A DNA stretch of 64,000 bases, from assembly GCF_002234615.1 (NCBI RefSeq), contig NZ_NMQW01000020.1:1-64000 (forward strand), written 5' to 3'. A program made the translations under genes and the position numbers. This DNA is from Paenibacillus rigui (GTDB lineage Bacteria > Bacillota > Bacilli > Paenibacillales > NBRC-103111). This document shows positions 43,680-52,882 of this stretch, one piece after another. Every line of letters starts with the position of its first letter. The stretch's first letter is position 1. Below the pieces are notes generated by a model. The model saw only the letters and a program-made list of their open reading frames with translations. It made no database searches and had not been told where the DNA came from.

Positions 43680-44534
43680 ATGACTCATACGAATCCTAAT
43701 AACTCCTCCGCACTGCAAAGCAAAGTTCAAGCGGCTCTGCGTGTTGAACCGCATATCGATGCTGCGGCCGAAATTCGGCGCCGTGTGGATTTCCTGAAGC
43801 AGTATGCATTGAAGGCCAAATCCAAAGGGTATGTGCTCGGTCTATCGGGTGGCCAGGACTCGACGCTGACCGGTAAGCTCGCGCAGCTGGCAGTGAATGA
43901 GCTGAACGAGGAAGCCGGAGAGGATCGCTATCAATTCATCGCAGTTCGTCTGCCCTACGGTGTACAGCAGGATGAGGCGGATGCGCAGGAGGCGATCCGG
44001 TTTATCGGGCCGACCCGTGTGGTCACGATCCATATTAAGGCTGCGGTAGACGCCTCGGTGCATGAATTCATGCAGGCAACAGGCGAATCGCTTAGCGATT
44101 TTCTGAAGGGAAATGTCAAGGCTAGAGAGCGCATGAAGGCACAGTACGATTTGGGCGCTCACTATGGACTGCTGGTGCTTGGCACGGATCATGCGGCGGA
44201 GGCGATCAGCGGATTTTTCACCAAATTCGGGGATGGGGCTTGTGATGTAGCACCGATCTATGGCTTGAACAAAAGACAGGGCCGTGCCCTGCTGAAGCAG
44301 CTCGGCTGCCCTGAAGCCTTGTACCTCAAACAGCCGACGGCTGATCTCGAAGATTTGAAGCCCGGGCTTCCGGATGAAGCCGCACTTGGCGTCACATACG
44401 AGCAAATAGACGATTACCTGGAAGGCAAGCCTGTCGCCCCGGCGGCAGCGGCTATTATTGAACGCCGTTACTTGGCGACCGAGCACAAAAGACAAGGTCC
44501 GGTAACGGTTTATGACACCTGGTGGACGGAGTGA
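43680..44534 (+). CDS. nadE: NH3-dependent NAD+ synthetase
   Basis: The 284-residue product amidates nicotinate adenine dinucleotide to NAD+. It has the N-type ATP-pyrophosphatase P-loop [19 protein letters not shown], then [40 protein letters not shown] and [29 protein letters not shown], all typical of NadE. The glutaminase domain is absent, so ammonia is the nitrogen donor. AAAGGAG precedes the ATG. Middle gene of the operon, 83 bases after pncA. Confidence 0.96.
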   Translation: MTHTNPNNSSALQSKVQAALRVEPHIDAAAEIRRRVDFLKQYALKAKSKGYVLGLSGGQDSTLTGKLAQLAVNELNEEAGEDRYQFIAVRLPYGVQQDEADAQEAIRFIGPTRVVTIHIKAAVDASVHEFMQATGESLSDFLKGNVKARERMKAQYDLGAHYGLLVLGTDHAAEAISGFFTKFGDGACDVAPIYGLNKRQGRALLKQLGCPEALYLKQPTADLEDLKPGLPDEAALGVTYEQIDDYLEGKPVAPAAAAIIERRYLATEHKRQGPVTVYDTWWTE

Positions 44535-44540
44535 TTCCTG

Positions 44541-45992
44541 ATGAATATGGCAACCTACGATAATTTAACGCTTCATACCGATAAATATCAGATTAATATG
44601 ATGTACGCTCACTGGATTCATGGCACGACGGACAATAAAGCGGTATTCGAGGTGTTTTTCCGCAAGCTGCCGTTCGGCAACGGATATGCTGTTTTTGCTG
44701 GACTTCAGCGCATTGTCGAGTATGTCCGCAGCCTGAGCTTCAACGAGGAGGTCATCGAATACCTGCGGGAGCAGGAGGAGGATTATGCCCCGGCCTTTCT
44801 CGAGAAGCTGCAAAGCTTCCGGTTTACCGGCAACCTCTGCTCGGTGGAGGAGGGCACCATTGTATTCCCGAATGAGCCTTTGATCCGTGTAGAGGCCAGT
44901 GTATTCGAGGCTCAGCTGCTGGAAACGGCGATCCTGAATTTCATGAACTTCCAAACGCTGATTGCAACCAAAGCATCCCGGATTCGTCAGGTGGCACCCA
45001 AAGACATTCTGATGGAATTCGGCACCCGGCGGGCGCAGGAAGCGGATGCAGCCATCTGGGGAGCCCGGGCCGCATACATTGCGGGCTTCGACTCGACTTC
45101 GAACATGCGGGCGGGGATGCTGTTCGGCATCCCGACCAAAGGAACGCATGCCCATGCCTGGGTTCAGGACCATGATTCGGAGGAAGAAGCCTTCTTCCGG
45201 TACGCCGCGGCGCTGCCGAATCAGGTTACACTGCTGGTGGATACGTACGACACTCTGAAAAGCGGTGTGCCCCACGCGATCAAAGTCGCGAAGGCGATGG
45301 AAGCGCAGGGTAAACGGATGAGCGGCATCCGTCTCGATAGCGGAGACTTGGCCTACCTGTCGAAGACGGCGCGGGCCATGCTTGATGAAGCCGGATTGCC
45401 ATATGTGAAAATCGTCGCATCCAATGACCTGGATGAGAACATTATTTTCAACCTGAAGGCACAGGATTGCCAAATCGACAGCTGGGGTGTTGGCACACAG
45501 CTCATCACTGCGGCGGATCAGCCGGCGCTGGGCGGTGTCTATAAGCTGGTTGCAAGGGAGAAGGACGGGGAATACGTTCCCGTGATCAAAATTTCCGGCA
45601 ATCCGGAGAAAGTAACCACCCCCGGGCTGAAAGAGGTATACCGTCTGATGAACCGTCGTAACGGGATGGCGGAGGCCGATTATATCGTGCTGAGCGGGGA
45701 TACCGAAGCGTTGGAGGGCCGCAAGCTGAAGCTGTTCGACAAGCTGCATCCGTATTTGTACAAATACGTGGAGGATTATGAGGCGGTTCCGCTGTTAAAG
45801 CCGATTTTCATCGGGGGAGAGCAGGTGTATGAGCTGCCGGAGCTGGATCAGATTCGGGCATATCATGCGAAGCAGCTCAAGATGTTCTGGCCCGAGTATT
45901 TGCGCAAGCTGAACCCGGCCGCTTACCTGGTTGATTTGAGCCCGCAGGCATGGCAGCTGAAGATGGACCTGATCCATGCCAACAAAATGTAA
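44541..45992 (+). CDS. pncB: Nicotinate phosphoribosyltransferase
   Basis: The 483-residue enzyme links nicotinate to PRPP to form nicotinate mononucleotide. It begins MNMATYDNLTLHTDKYQINMMYAHW and has the characteristic blocks EFGTRRAQEADAAIWGARAAYIAGFDSTSNM, GIPTKGTHAHAWV (phosphorylated His region) and SGIRLDSGDLAYLSK. It starts 6 bases after nadE, with GGAGTG as ribosome binding site. With pncA and nadE it recycles nicotinamide to NAD+; the adenylyltransferase nadD is not in the window. Confidence 0.96.
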   Translation: MNMATYDNLTLHTDKYQINMMYAHWIHGTTDNKAVFEVFFRKLPFGNGYAVFAGLQRIVEYVRSLSFNEEVIEYLREQEEDYAPAFLEKLQSFRFTGNLCSVEEGTIVFPNEPLIRVEASVFEAQLLETAILNFMNFQTLIATKASRIRQVAPKDILMEFGTRRAQEADAAIWGARAAYIAGFDSTSNMRAGMLFGIPTKGTHAHAWVQDHDSEEEAFFRYAAALPNQVTLLVDTYDTLKSGVPHAIKVAKAMEAQGKRMSGIRLDSGDLAYLSKTARAMLDEAGLPYVKIVASNDLDENIIFNLKAQDCQIDSWGVGTQLITAADQPALGGVYKLVAREKDGEYVPVIKISGNPEKVTTPGLKEVYRLMNRRNGMAEADYIVLSGDTEALEGRKLKLFDKLHPYLYKYVEDYEAVPLLKPIFIGGEQVYELPELDQIRAYHAKQLKMFWPEYLRKLNPAAYLVDLSPQAWQLKMDLIHANKM

Positions 45993-46013
45993 GCCTGATT
46001 AGATCTTCACAGT

Positions 46014-46056
46014 AAAAAAATAGCCGATCCTCTTCAAGATGAAGACGGATCGGCTT
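46014..46056. terminator. Terminator between convergent pncB and ilvE
   Basis: AGCCGATCC pairs with GGATCGGCT around a 16-base loop. A run of seven A on its left becomes a T tract for the reverse-strand ilvE transcript. Confidence 0.85.
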
Positions 46057-46066
46057 GTTGTATGTC

Positions 46067-47158
46067 TTATTTCAGGACAGATGCTTGCTTCGTCATATCA
46101 ACCATCCATTCGAGCGGGTCTTCCAACGTGCCCTTCTGGATACCGGTTACCGTATGGTACAGCTTGGCCGACAGCTCGCCGGTCTGCCCTTCGCCGATGC
46201 GAAGAGCCTGTCCTTGCCAGAACAGCTCGCCGATAGGGGAGATGACTGCGGCGGTTCCCGTACCGAAGGCTTCCTTCAGCGTGCCATTGGCATGAGCCTC
46301 GACAATCTCATCGATGGAGAGGGTCCGTTCCTCCACTGGGATATTCCAATGCCGCAATAGCTGCAGCACCGACTCTCTTGTGATGCCGGCCAGGAAGCTG
46401 CCGTTCAACGCAGGAGTGACTACGGTATCGCCAATACGGAAAAACACGTTCATGCTGCCGACTTCCTCGATATATTTGCGGTGAACGCCGTCCAGCCACA
46501 GCACTTGAGAATAACCGTTAGCGGAGGCATGCTCCTGCGCTTTCAGCCCTGCCGCATAATTGCCTGCGGTTTTTGCCGTACCTACGCCACCGGCCACGGC
46601 ACGTACGTAATGTGACTCCACATGAATAGGCACTGGCTTGATGCCTTCTTTGTAGTAGGATCCGACGGGCGAGAGAATGATGATGAACTGGTATTGCTGC
46701 GAGGGGTTGACGCCAAGCGCAGCCTCGGTTGCAATCACGAAGGGACGGATATATAGAGAGGTTCCTTCCGCTGACGGAATCCAATCCTGATCGGCCAGCA
46801 CCAGCTGCTGCAGCGCTTCCAAAGCCAAGTCTTCATCAATAGGAGGAATGCTCAGACGGTCGTTCGACTGGTTCAATCTTTGAAAATTACGGTGCGGGCG
46901 GAACAACAAAATCCGCTCGTCAGCGGTCCGGTAGGCTTTCAAGCCCTCAAACACGGTTTGTCCGTAGTGGAACACCTTGGCAGCCGGGTCCATAACGATA
47001 GGCTGATAAGGAACGATGCGCGGATCATACCAGCCTTTGGCTGCATCGTAATCCATAATAAACATGTGATCGGTAAAATATTTGCCGAAGCCGAGCTGAT
47101 CCGCCGCAGGCTTTTGCTTCGGATGAACAGTCCGTTCTATCGAGATGGAATGTGCCAT
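46067..47158 (-). CDS. ilvE: Branched-chain amino acid aminotransferase
   Basis: The 363-residue PLP fold-type IV enzyme makes the last step of leucine, isoleucine and valine synthesis. Blocks KVFHYGQTVFEGLKAYR, LFRPHRNFQRLNQSNDRL, GTAKTAGNYAAGLKAQ (PLP lysine) and YIEEVGSMNVFF are those of the long BCAT type. The ATG preferred lies 9 bases after AAGGGG; an ATG three codons earlier directly abuts that sequence. It is divergent from a LysR gene with a perfect LysR box between them, so it may be under that control. Confidence 0.95.
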   Translation of the reverse strand: MAHSISIERTVHPKQKPAADQLGFGKYFTDHMFIMDYDAAKGWYDPRIVPYQPIVMDPAAKVFHYGQTVFEGLKAYRTADERILLFRPHRNFQRLNQSNDRLSIPPIDEDLALEALQQLVLADQDWIPSAEGTSLYIRPFVIATEAALGVNPSQQYQFIIILSPVGSYYKEGIKPVPIHVESHYVRAVAGGVGTAKTAGNYAAGLKAQEHASANGYSQVLWLDGVHRKYIEEVGSMNVFFRIGDTVVTPALNGSFLAGITRESVLQLLRHWNIPVEERTLSIDEIVEAHANGTLKEAFGTGTAAVISPIGELFWQGQALRIGEGQTGELSAKLYHTVTGIQKGTLEDPLEWMVDMTKQASVLK

Positions 47159-47245
47159 GAAATTCATCCCCTTGAAGGTATATTTATTAGTTGAATGATA
47201 CCAGTTCTTTACGTATATTTAAAATATCCGTTTTGTACGTTTATC

Positions 47246-47260
47246 ATACCTTTTAGGTAT
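47246..47260. promoter_or_regulatory. LysR-type T-N11-A operator
   Basis: ATACC-TTTTA-GGTAT is a perfect inverted repeat containing T-N11-A, the LysR-family box. It lies 18 bases before the LysR start and 88 bases before ilvE, between the divergent genes, as expected for autoregulation. Confidence 0.65.
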
Positions 47261-47278
47261 GGAAAGGAGAGGTTGCAT

Positions 47279-48169
47279 TTGGATCTACGACAGCTGCGTT
47301 ATTTTTTGGCGGTTGCGCAAGTCGGGCAAGTGACAGGGGCGGCCAAGCTGCTCAATATGGAACAGCCGCCATTAAGCCGGCAGATCAAGCAGATGGAGCA
47401 AGAGCTCCAGGTGACGCTGTTCGACCGCAGTGACAAGCGCTGGAAGCTCACGCCTGCCGGGGAAGTGCTAAGGGAGAGGGCGGAGGCTCTGCTGCTGCAG
47501 TTCGAGGAAACGCTGCAGGAGGTGAAGGAGCTGGATGAGGGAATCCAGGGCATGCTTGCCATCGGCGCGGTGGTTTCCTGTATTTCTTTGCTGCCTAAGC
47601 AAATTCAGAAGTTCAGGGAGATCTATCCGAAGGTCACCTTCAAAATTCAGGAAGGGGATCATTTTTTGCTCAGCAGGCTAATGGATAAACGCTATGTCGA
47701 GCTCGTTGTTGCCAGGCTTCCATTCGAAGCTTCTACGGATGAGGGGAATTATTCGATTCTCCGTCTGCCTTCGGATCCGTTCGTTGCCATCATTCCTGCT
47801 CAGTGGAGCAAGGCGGTGAACCAGCACACTGTTACCATGCAGGAGCTGGCTGCCTTTCCTTTCCTCACCCTCAAAACCGACTATACGACGGGGATGCACG
47901 AAAGAGTGCTGAATGAGTTCCGGAAAGCGGGAATGGAACCGCAAATTTTATGTGAATGCTCCAGCGTTGCGATTATTCTTGCCATGGTGGCCGCCGGGAT
48001 CGGCGCGACGATTTTACCCAAATCGGTCATGTCTTCTTTTCCTCTAACAAATATCAAGATGCTGGATATGAGGAATGCCGATTTTTATTCCGATGTCGGA
48101 ATTGTGTGGTTGAAGGACCGGTATTTATCGAAAAACGCACAGCATTTCATTGAGATGTTTCAGCAATAA
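47279..48169 (+). CDS. LysR-family transcriptional regulator
   Basis: The 296-residue protein has the N-terminal winged helix-turn-helix (LDLRQLRYFLAVAQVGQVTGAAKLLNMEQPPLSRQIKQMEQELQVTLFDR). A type 2 periplasmic-like effector domain follows from about residue 90. The TTG start comes 7 bases after AGGAGAGG and gives the standard LysR N-terminus; upstream ATG codons in the same frame have no ribosome binding site and would cover the operator. It is divergent from ilvE. The effector is unknown. Confidence 0.92.
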   Translation: MDLRQLRYFLAVAQVGQVTGAAKLLNMEQPPLSRQIKQMEQELQVTLFDRSDKRWKLTPAGEVLRERAEALLLQFEETLQEVKELDEGIQGMLAIGAVVSCISLLPKQIQKFREIYPKVTFKIQEGDHFLLSRLMDKRYVELVVARLPFEASTDEGNYSILRLPSDPFVAIIPAQWSKAVNQHTVTMQELAAFPFLTLKTDYTTGMHERVLNEFRKAGMEPQILCECSSVAIILAMVAAGIGATILPKSVMSSFPLTNIKMLDMRNADFYSDVGIVWLKDRYLSKNAQHFIEMFQQ

Positions 48170-48247
48170 GTGGTGTTTTTTGGAAATTAACCTTGTATAA
48201 TGAAGCTGAGGAAATTCCAGCGGAGCGATTAGAGGGGGAGTCGAAAG

Positions 48248-49579
48248 ATGCGGAGTACCCAAGCTTTAGCCATGTTATGGGCAGCGGCCCAACTGGGCAG
48301 TCTTCTGGCTTGCTCGAATAAACCGGAAGGAATGTTTACCGGTGCAGCCCTTGGCGGCTACAAGGAGGAGCCCAAGGTCATCACCTTGACCCTCCAAACT
48401 CTTCAGTCGGATAAAAGCTCCCCCGCCTATAAAATAGAGGAGAAACTCGTTAATGACTTCATGAAGCTTCACCCGCATATCCGCATCCAATTCGACCGGT
48501 TGAACACCGAGCAGCAAAAAATAAAGCTGAAAACGCAGGCAGCCTCCGGGGAGGTAGCAGATATTACGATGGTAAACCCGGGAGCACAGATGAAGCCTTA
48601 TGTGGACAGCGGAGTGCTGGCTCCTCTGAATGACATCATGAATGAAGAACTGAGAAATACGTTCGTGAGCGGGGTGCTGAGCTATTATACTTTTGACGGA
48701 AAATTGTATGCGCTTCCATATAATTTGAATTTGGCCGGCATTTTTGTTAATAAGTCATTGTTTGAACAAGCGGGTCTGACCTTCCCGCAGACATTCGAAG
48801 AGTTAATTGAAGCCGCGCGGCTTCTGAGGAGCAAAGGTATCACTCCGGTTGCGATCGGTGCCAAGGATCGTTGGACGACTTCATTTCTGTTTATGAATAT
48901 TTTACAACGGCTTCATGGCGGGCCGGGTTTTTTACAAGAGGTGCTTCAAGGCAAGCGAACCTTTACCGACCCGGTGTTCGTTCGAGCGATTGCGGAGCTG
49001 CAGCGGTTGATCCAAGCAGGGGCTTTTGAAGAAGGAGCGGTCTCTGTCGATTCTTTGGCTGCTTCGAGCTCGTTCCGTTCCGGCCAAGCGGCGATGTACT
49101 ACATTGGAACTTGGGAAATTCCAAAGATCGAAATTTCCCCTGCGGTCAAAGGAAAGGTTGCTCTAATGAAGTTTCCGACAGTAGACGGAAAAGGCAGCCC
49201 CAATGATTTCATGATCGCACCGGGCACGGCTTACGCTTTGGCGGCAAATGGCAAGCATCTGCAGGAAAGCAAGCTGTTTCTGCGATATGTTACTATGCAT
49301 TACCCTCAAGCCGCGATGGAAATGAATGCAGCGATCGGCCTCAGTCAGAAGGTGGATGACGATTTTGTCGCGACTGGCTACACACCGCTGCAATTGGATA
49401 CGATGCATTTATTCAAGGATATTCAAGGCAGTGATATGAATTTCGATAATGTAATCCCTCCGGCTATTACCCAAACACACCTGGATTTGCTTCAAAATTT
49501 GTTCGTTCAGCCGATGAACCCCGAGGATGTGGCCAAAGAGCATCAGCTTTCCTGGGAAACCAATATGAAGCGCAAATAA
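48248..49579 (+). CDS. Extracellular solute-binding lipoprotein, family 1
   Basis: The 443-residue protein has a short signal with lipobox SLLAC (Cys22). The mature family 1 sugar-binding fold includes FMKLHPHIRIQFDRLNTEQQKIKLKTQAASGEVADITMVNPG and YALPYNLNLAGIFVNKSLFEQAGLTFPQTFEEL. GAGGGGGA precedes the ATG. Instead of permeases, a sensor kinase and response regulator follow within 20 bases. It could therefore serve as the ligand-sensing partner of that kinase or feed a permease encoded elsewhere. Confidence 0.9.
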   Translation: MRSTQALAMLWAAAQLGSLLACSNKPEGMFTGAALGGYKEEPKVITLTLQTLQSDKSSPAYKIEEKLVNDFMKLHPHIRIQFDRLNTEQQKIKLKTQAASGEVADITMVNPGAQMKPYVDSGVLAPLNDIMNEELRNTFVSGVLSYYTFDGKLYALPYNLNLAGIFVNKSLFEQAGLTFPQTFEELIEAARLLRSKGITPVAIGAKDRWTTSFLFMNILQRLHGGPGFLQEVLQGKRTFTDPVFVRAIAELQRLIQAGAFEEGAVSVDSLAASSSFRSGQAAMYYIGTWEIPKIEISPAVKGKVALMKFPTVDGKGSPNDFMIAPGTAYALAANGKHLQESKLFLRYVTMHYPQAAMEMNAAIGLSQKVDDDFVATGYTPLQLDTMHLFKDIQGSDMNFDNVIPPAITQTHLDLLQNLFVQPMNPEDVAKEHQLSWETNMKRK

Positions 49580-49599
49580 AAGGGAACGGGGAGAGGGCA

Positions 49600-51528
49600 A
49601 TGCGTTTCAACAAGCTGCGATGGAATACGATCAGCACTCGTTTGTTTGTCTGGTTCCTCTTATCGGTACTGCTGCTTCTCTCATTGTTGTCGGGCATCTT
49701 TTACCAATACAGTACGGAGCAAATGAATCATCGGTTTGGAGAGATTGCCAGGAAAAATGTGTCACAGGCGCTGGATAACTTCGGTCTGCTTGCAGAGGGA
49801 TATAACAGTCTGTCCAAAACGATTTCGACCAACTCCGATGTGCAGCGGATTTTGACGGACCATGATGTGACTCCCTCACTAGCTCTAATCAATGAACGAA
49901 CGATTATTAATTTGCTGGAAGCCGTGTTCTACAGCCGCAACGATCTTATGGCCATCCATGTGATCTCCAGCACAGGGAAGGTGTATAGTCATGAAGCGTC
50001 CGTTCACCCCTATGCTCCCCACTTTATGCAAAGCTCCTGGTATGCGGATATCCTGCGTTCGCAGGGAGAGATGGTTTGGTTCGGTACGCACACAACTACA
50101 TTGACGGTGCAGGATCAACCGGTTGTTTCCTTCGGCAGGGTAATCTATGACCTGTATTCCCGCGAGCCGATCGGCGTCCTGCTTATCGAAGCGAATCCGC
50201 TTCCGATCCTGACGACGCTTGCCAATTTACAAGTGGGTCCGGACAGTCAAGCCTATATCGCGGCTTTCCCCCGTGGAACAGGGAGACAGGATGCTTCTGA
50301 AGCGTATGAGCTTCTAGCCGAATCGGGAACGGATGCAGGGTCTGGTCTGACGCCATGGTCCGCCATAGAGCCGATGCTGGGTGTCAAGGACAAGGCTCGC
50401 ATCGTAACCCGGGATGAGCATGGAGATTTGGTTGTCATCGGCAATCAGCCGGTGTTAAACTGGTCCGTCGTGAGCATAACGCCTAAATCGAATTTTCAGG
50501 TGCAGCTGGAGCAAGCGAACCGTTTTTTTATTATGGTGCTTGGATTGTCCGTGCTCGCGGCGATCGCTCTTGCAACGGTCATGTCACGGTCCATTTCGGC
50601 TCCGATGATCAGGCTTGTTCGCGAGATGAAAGCGATCGAACGCGGCAACCTGAACTTGATGGAAGAAGTACGTTCTTTTGAGGAAATGAATTATTTGATG
50701 CATAACTACAATGTGATGATTCTTCGAATCCGGGAATTGATTGACCGGGTGCGTACGGTTACGTCCAGTGAAAAAAATGCGCAGCTGTACGCGCTGCAAT
50801 CGCAGGTGAATCCCCATTTTCTGTACAACACGCTGGATCTGATCTACTGGGAATTGGAAGAGATGAAGAACGAAAGATTGGAGAACATCATCCTGTCGCT
50901 ATCCCGGATGTTCCGTTACAGCAGTGAATGGGAGCAGACGGATGTTACCCTGGAAGAAGAGCTGAAGCAGATGCACCACTACTTGGTTATTATCCAGGCA
51001 CGAGCCGAGCATCATCTGGACATCCGAAACGAAATTCCGGAGACGTGGCATCAGGTTCGAATCCCCAAGATGACACTGCAGCCATTGATTGAGAATGCGG
51101 TCGTTCATGGGTTGTCCCAAAAGAATCAGCAAGGGCTGATTCACCTGCGTCTGGCTGCAGCGAAGGATTGTTTGCAAATCCAAATTCATGATAACGGCGG
51201 CGGAATCCAGCCTGCGAAGCTGCTTGAGCTGCAGCGGATGCTGGACAAAGTCGTACAGCTGGAGGGGATTCTATATGAAGAGGAGGAGAAGCCGATCCGA
51301 CGGCTCGAGGAAATGCCGATCGGGACCGAAGGGGCGGGGATCGGACTGATCAATGTCCACCGACGATTGGTTCTGAAATTCGGAGCACAGTACGGTCTGC
51401 GGATCGACAGTGAGGATGGGGGAGGGACCACGGTCCTCATTTCGCTGCCCAAGCCAACGGATGCATGCCATTTCGAATATCACATTGCAGGAGGGGCTGA
51501 GGATGAATATTCTCGTTGTGGACGATGA
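49600..51528 (+). CDS. Sensor histidine kinase, YesM family
   Basis: The 642-residue membrane kinase has TM1 at about residues 14-36, an extracellular dCache-like sensor (about 40-300) and TM2 near 305-328. A HAMP domain and the His_kinase domain follow, with phosphoacceptor His406 in LQSQVNPHFLYNTLDLIYW. The HATPase has IENAVVHGL, DNGGGI and GAGIGLINVHRRL. YesM-type kinases sense carbohydrates and act with YesN-type regulators. GGGGAGAGGG precedes the ATG. It overlaps the response regulator by 26 bases. Confidence 0.94.
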   Translation: MRFNKLRWNTISTRLFVWFLLSVLLLLSLLSGIFYQYSTEQMNHRFGEIARKNVSQALDNFGLLAEGYNSLSKTISTNSDVQRILTDHDVTPSLALINERTIINLLEAVFYSRNDLMAIHVISSTGKVYSHEASVHPYAPHFMQSSWYADILRSQGEMVWFGTHTTTLTVQDQPVVSFGRVIYDLYSREPIGVLLIEANPLPILTTLANLQVGPDSQAYIAAFPRGTGRQDASEAYELLAESGTDAGSGLTPWSAIEPMLGVKDKARIVTRDEHGDLVVIGNQPVLNWSVVSITPKSNFQVQLEQANRFFIMVLGLSVLAAIALATVMSRSISAPMIRLVREMKAIERGNLNLMEEVRSFEEMNYLMHNYNVMILRIRELIDRVRTVTSSEKNAQLYALQSQVNPHFLYNTLDLIYWELEEMKNERLENIILSLSRMFRYSSEWEQTDVTLEEELKQMHHYLVIIQARAEHHLDIRNEIPETWHQVRIPKMTLQPLIENAVVHGLSQKNQQGLIHLRLAAAKDCLQIQIHDNGGGIQPAKLLELQRMLDKVVQLEGILYEEEEKPIRRLEEMPIGTEGAGIGLINVHRRLVLKFGAQYGLRIDSEDGGGTTVLISLPKPTDACHFEYHIAGGAEDEYSRCGR

Positions 51529-52675
51529 GAAATCGATTCGGGAAGGAATGAAACGGACACTCAACCAGACATTTCCACACTTTCAGGTGATGACAGTACA
51601 TTCCTGCCAAGACGCGATTCTGCTGCTGTTGAATGAACGAATTCACGTGCTGCTGCTGGATATCCGGATGCCGGGGATGAACGGCTTAGAGCTGCTGGCC
51701 GCTCTTCAGCGGTCGCATCGCGGAACCAAGGTCGTGATCATATCCGCTCACTCGAAGTTTGCTTATGCACAGGAAGCGCTCCGGCTGGGGGTCAAGGACT
51801 ATTTGGTGAAGCCTGTGGGCAAAGAGCAGCTCATCCGAACCATGAGCTTATTGGAGCAAGAATGGGCCGATGACATGCAGCAGCTGTCAGAGAAGGATTG
51901 GATTCATCTTAATCTGAACTACTTGCGCGAAGCGGTTTTCCGGCGTTGGGTACAGGGGCTGGACATCGGAAGGTTCGATGTGTCCCGGCTGGCGGAGAAG
52001 CATCCTTATTTTCATCTCGTATTCGTTCAGCTTGAGGGGAAGCAGGATATTTCGCTCCATCATTTTGTGGTGGAAAATGTACTGACCGAATGGTTCGCGA
52101 TGAACGGCCAAGGATTTATTGTAAGCCTGGAGGGGAACCGGGTGTTGGGTGTGGTGACCCTACGTGAAGAAGTGGAGGCCGCTTGCGCTGATTTCGAGCG
52201 GGGAGCGAGGGCGCATCTGGAACGATGCTTGAACGAACCGTATCAATTTGTGATGAGCAGACGTCTCACCGATTTCCATGCCATACCTCAAGAAGTCAAC
52301 GCACTGCTGCATGGCGGCGCGGCTCTCGTCCAGCAGGAGCTCCCCGCAAGGAAAAATGACGATGCGGTCGAAATTGCTCTGCAATATATCGCCGCTCATT
52401 TTCAAGAGAATCTCTCGCTCGAGAAGATCGCTTCCATTGTTTATTTGAACCCGGTTTATTTCAGCCAACTGTTCAAGCACAAGCTCGGGATCGGGTACAA
52501 GGAATATGTGACCCAGCTGCGCATGGAGCGGGCTCAAGAGCTGCTGGCTAACCGGGCGCTGAGGATTACGGATGTTGCGAAGCTGGTAGGCTACGACGAC
52601 CTGCGGCATTTTACCCAGGTGTTCCGTAAAAAGTTCCAAGTGACGCCATCGGATTATCGCTTGGAGTTAAGCTAG
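51503..52675 (+). CDS. Response regulator, YesN family (REC + AraC HTH)
   Basis: The 390-residue protein has an N-terminal receiver domain, MNILVVDDEKSIREGMKRTL, with the acceptor Asp53 in LLLDIRMPG and conserved Lys in DYLVKPVGK. A middle linker follows. The C-terminal AraC helix-turn-helix pair (about 290-390) reads ENLSLEKIASIVYLNPVYFSQLFKHKLGIGYKEYVTQLRMERAQELL and VGYDDLRHFTQVFRKKFQVTPSDYR. AGGAGGGG precedes the ATG inside the kinase gene. It probably controls the ABC importer that starts 208 bases downstream. Confidence 0.94.
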   Translation: MNILVVDDEKSIREGMKRTLNQTFPHFQVMTVHSCQDAILLLLNERIHVLLLDIRMPGMNGLELLAALQRSHRGTKVVIISAHSKFAYAQEALRLGVKDYLVKPVGKEQLIRTMSLLEQEWADDMQQLSEKDWIHLNLNYLREAVFRRWVQGLDIGRFDVSRLAEKHPYFHLVFVQLEGKQDISLHHFVVENVLTEWFAMNGQGFIVSLEGNRVLGVVTLREEVEAACADFERGARAHLERCLNEPYQFVMSRRLTDFHAIPQEVNALLHGGAALVQQELPARKNDDAVEIALQYIAAHFQENLSLEKIASIVYLNPVYFSQLFKHKLGIGYKEYVTQLRMERAQELLANRALRITDVAKLVGYDDLRHFTQVFRKKFQVTPSDYRLELS

Positions 52676-52691
52676 CCATTGAATGTACCGT

Positions 52692-52723
52692 CCTCCGTTC
52701 GCGTTGATGAGCGGAGGTTTTTT
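52692..52723 (+). terminator. Intrinsic terminator
   Basis: CCTCCGTTC pairs with GAGCGGAGG, followed by TTTTTT. It separates the kinase/regulator transcript from the ABC importer. Confidence 0.92.
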
Positions 52724-52882
52724 CCTATGCACAGCCCCTATAAAAACATTGAAAATATAACCCTAACATCTTAAGTTTCTGTACTACAACACCCCAATGT
52801 ATTCGCTTACAATGAGCTTAAGACGCGGAAATGAAGCGTTTGCATATTCTCCATACCATTCTCAAATGCGGAGGGGTTAACT

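Noticed and set aside
44565-45749. 394-codon open frame on the reverse strand inside pncB
   Set aside because: It is the shadow of pncB, with His/Arg/Gln-rich composition, no ribosome binding site and no recognisable domain. pncB on the other strand is fully conserved.
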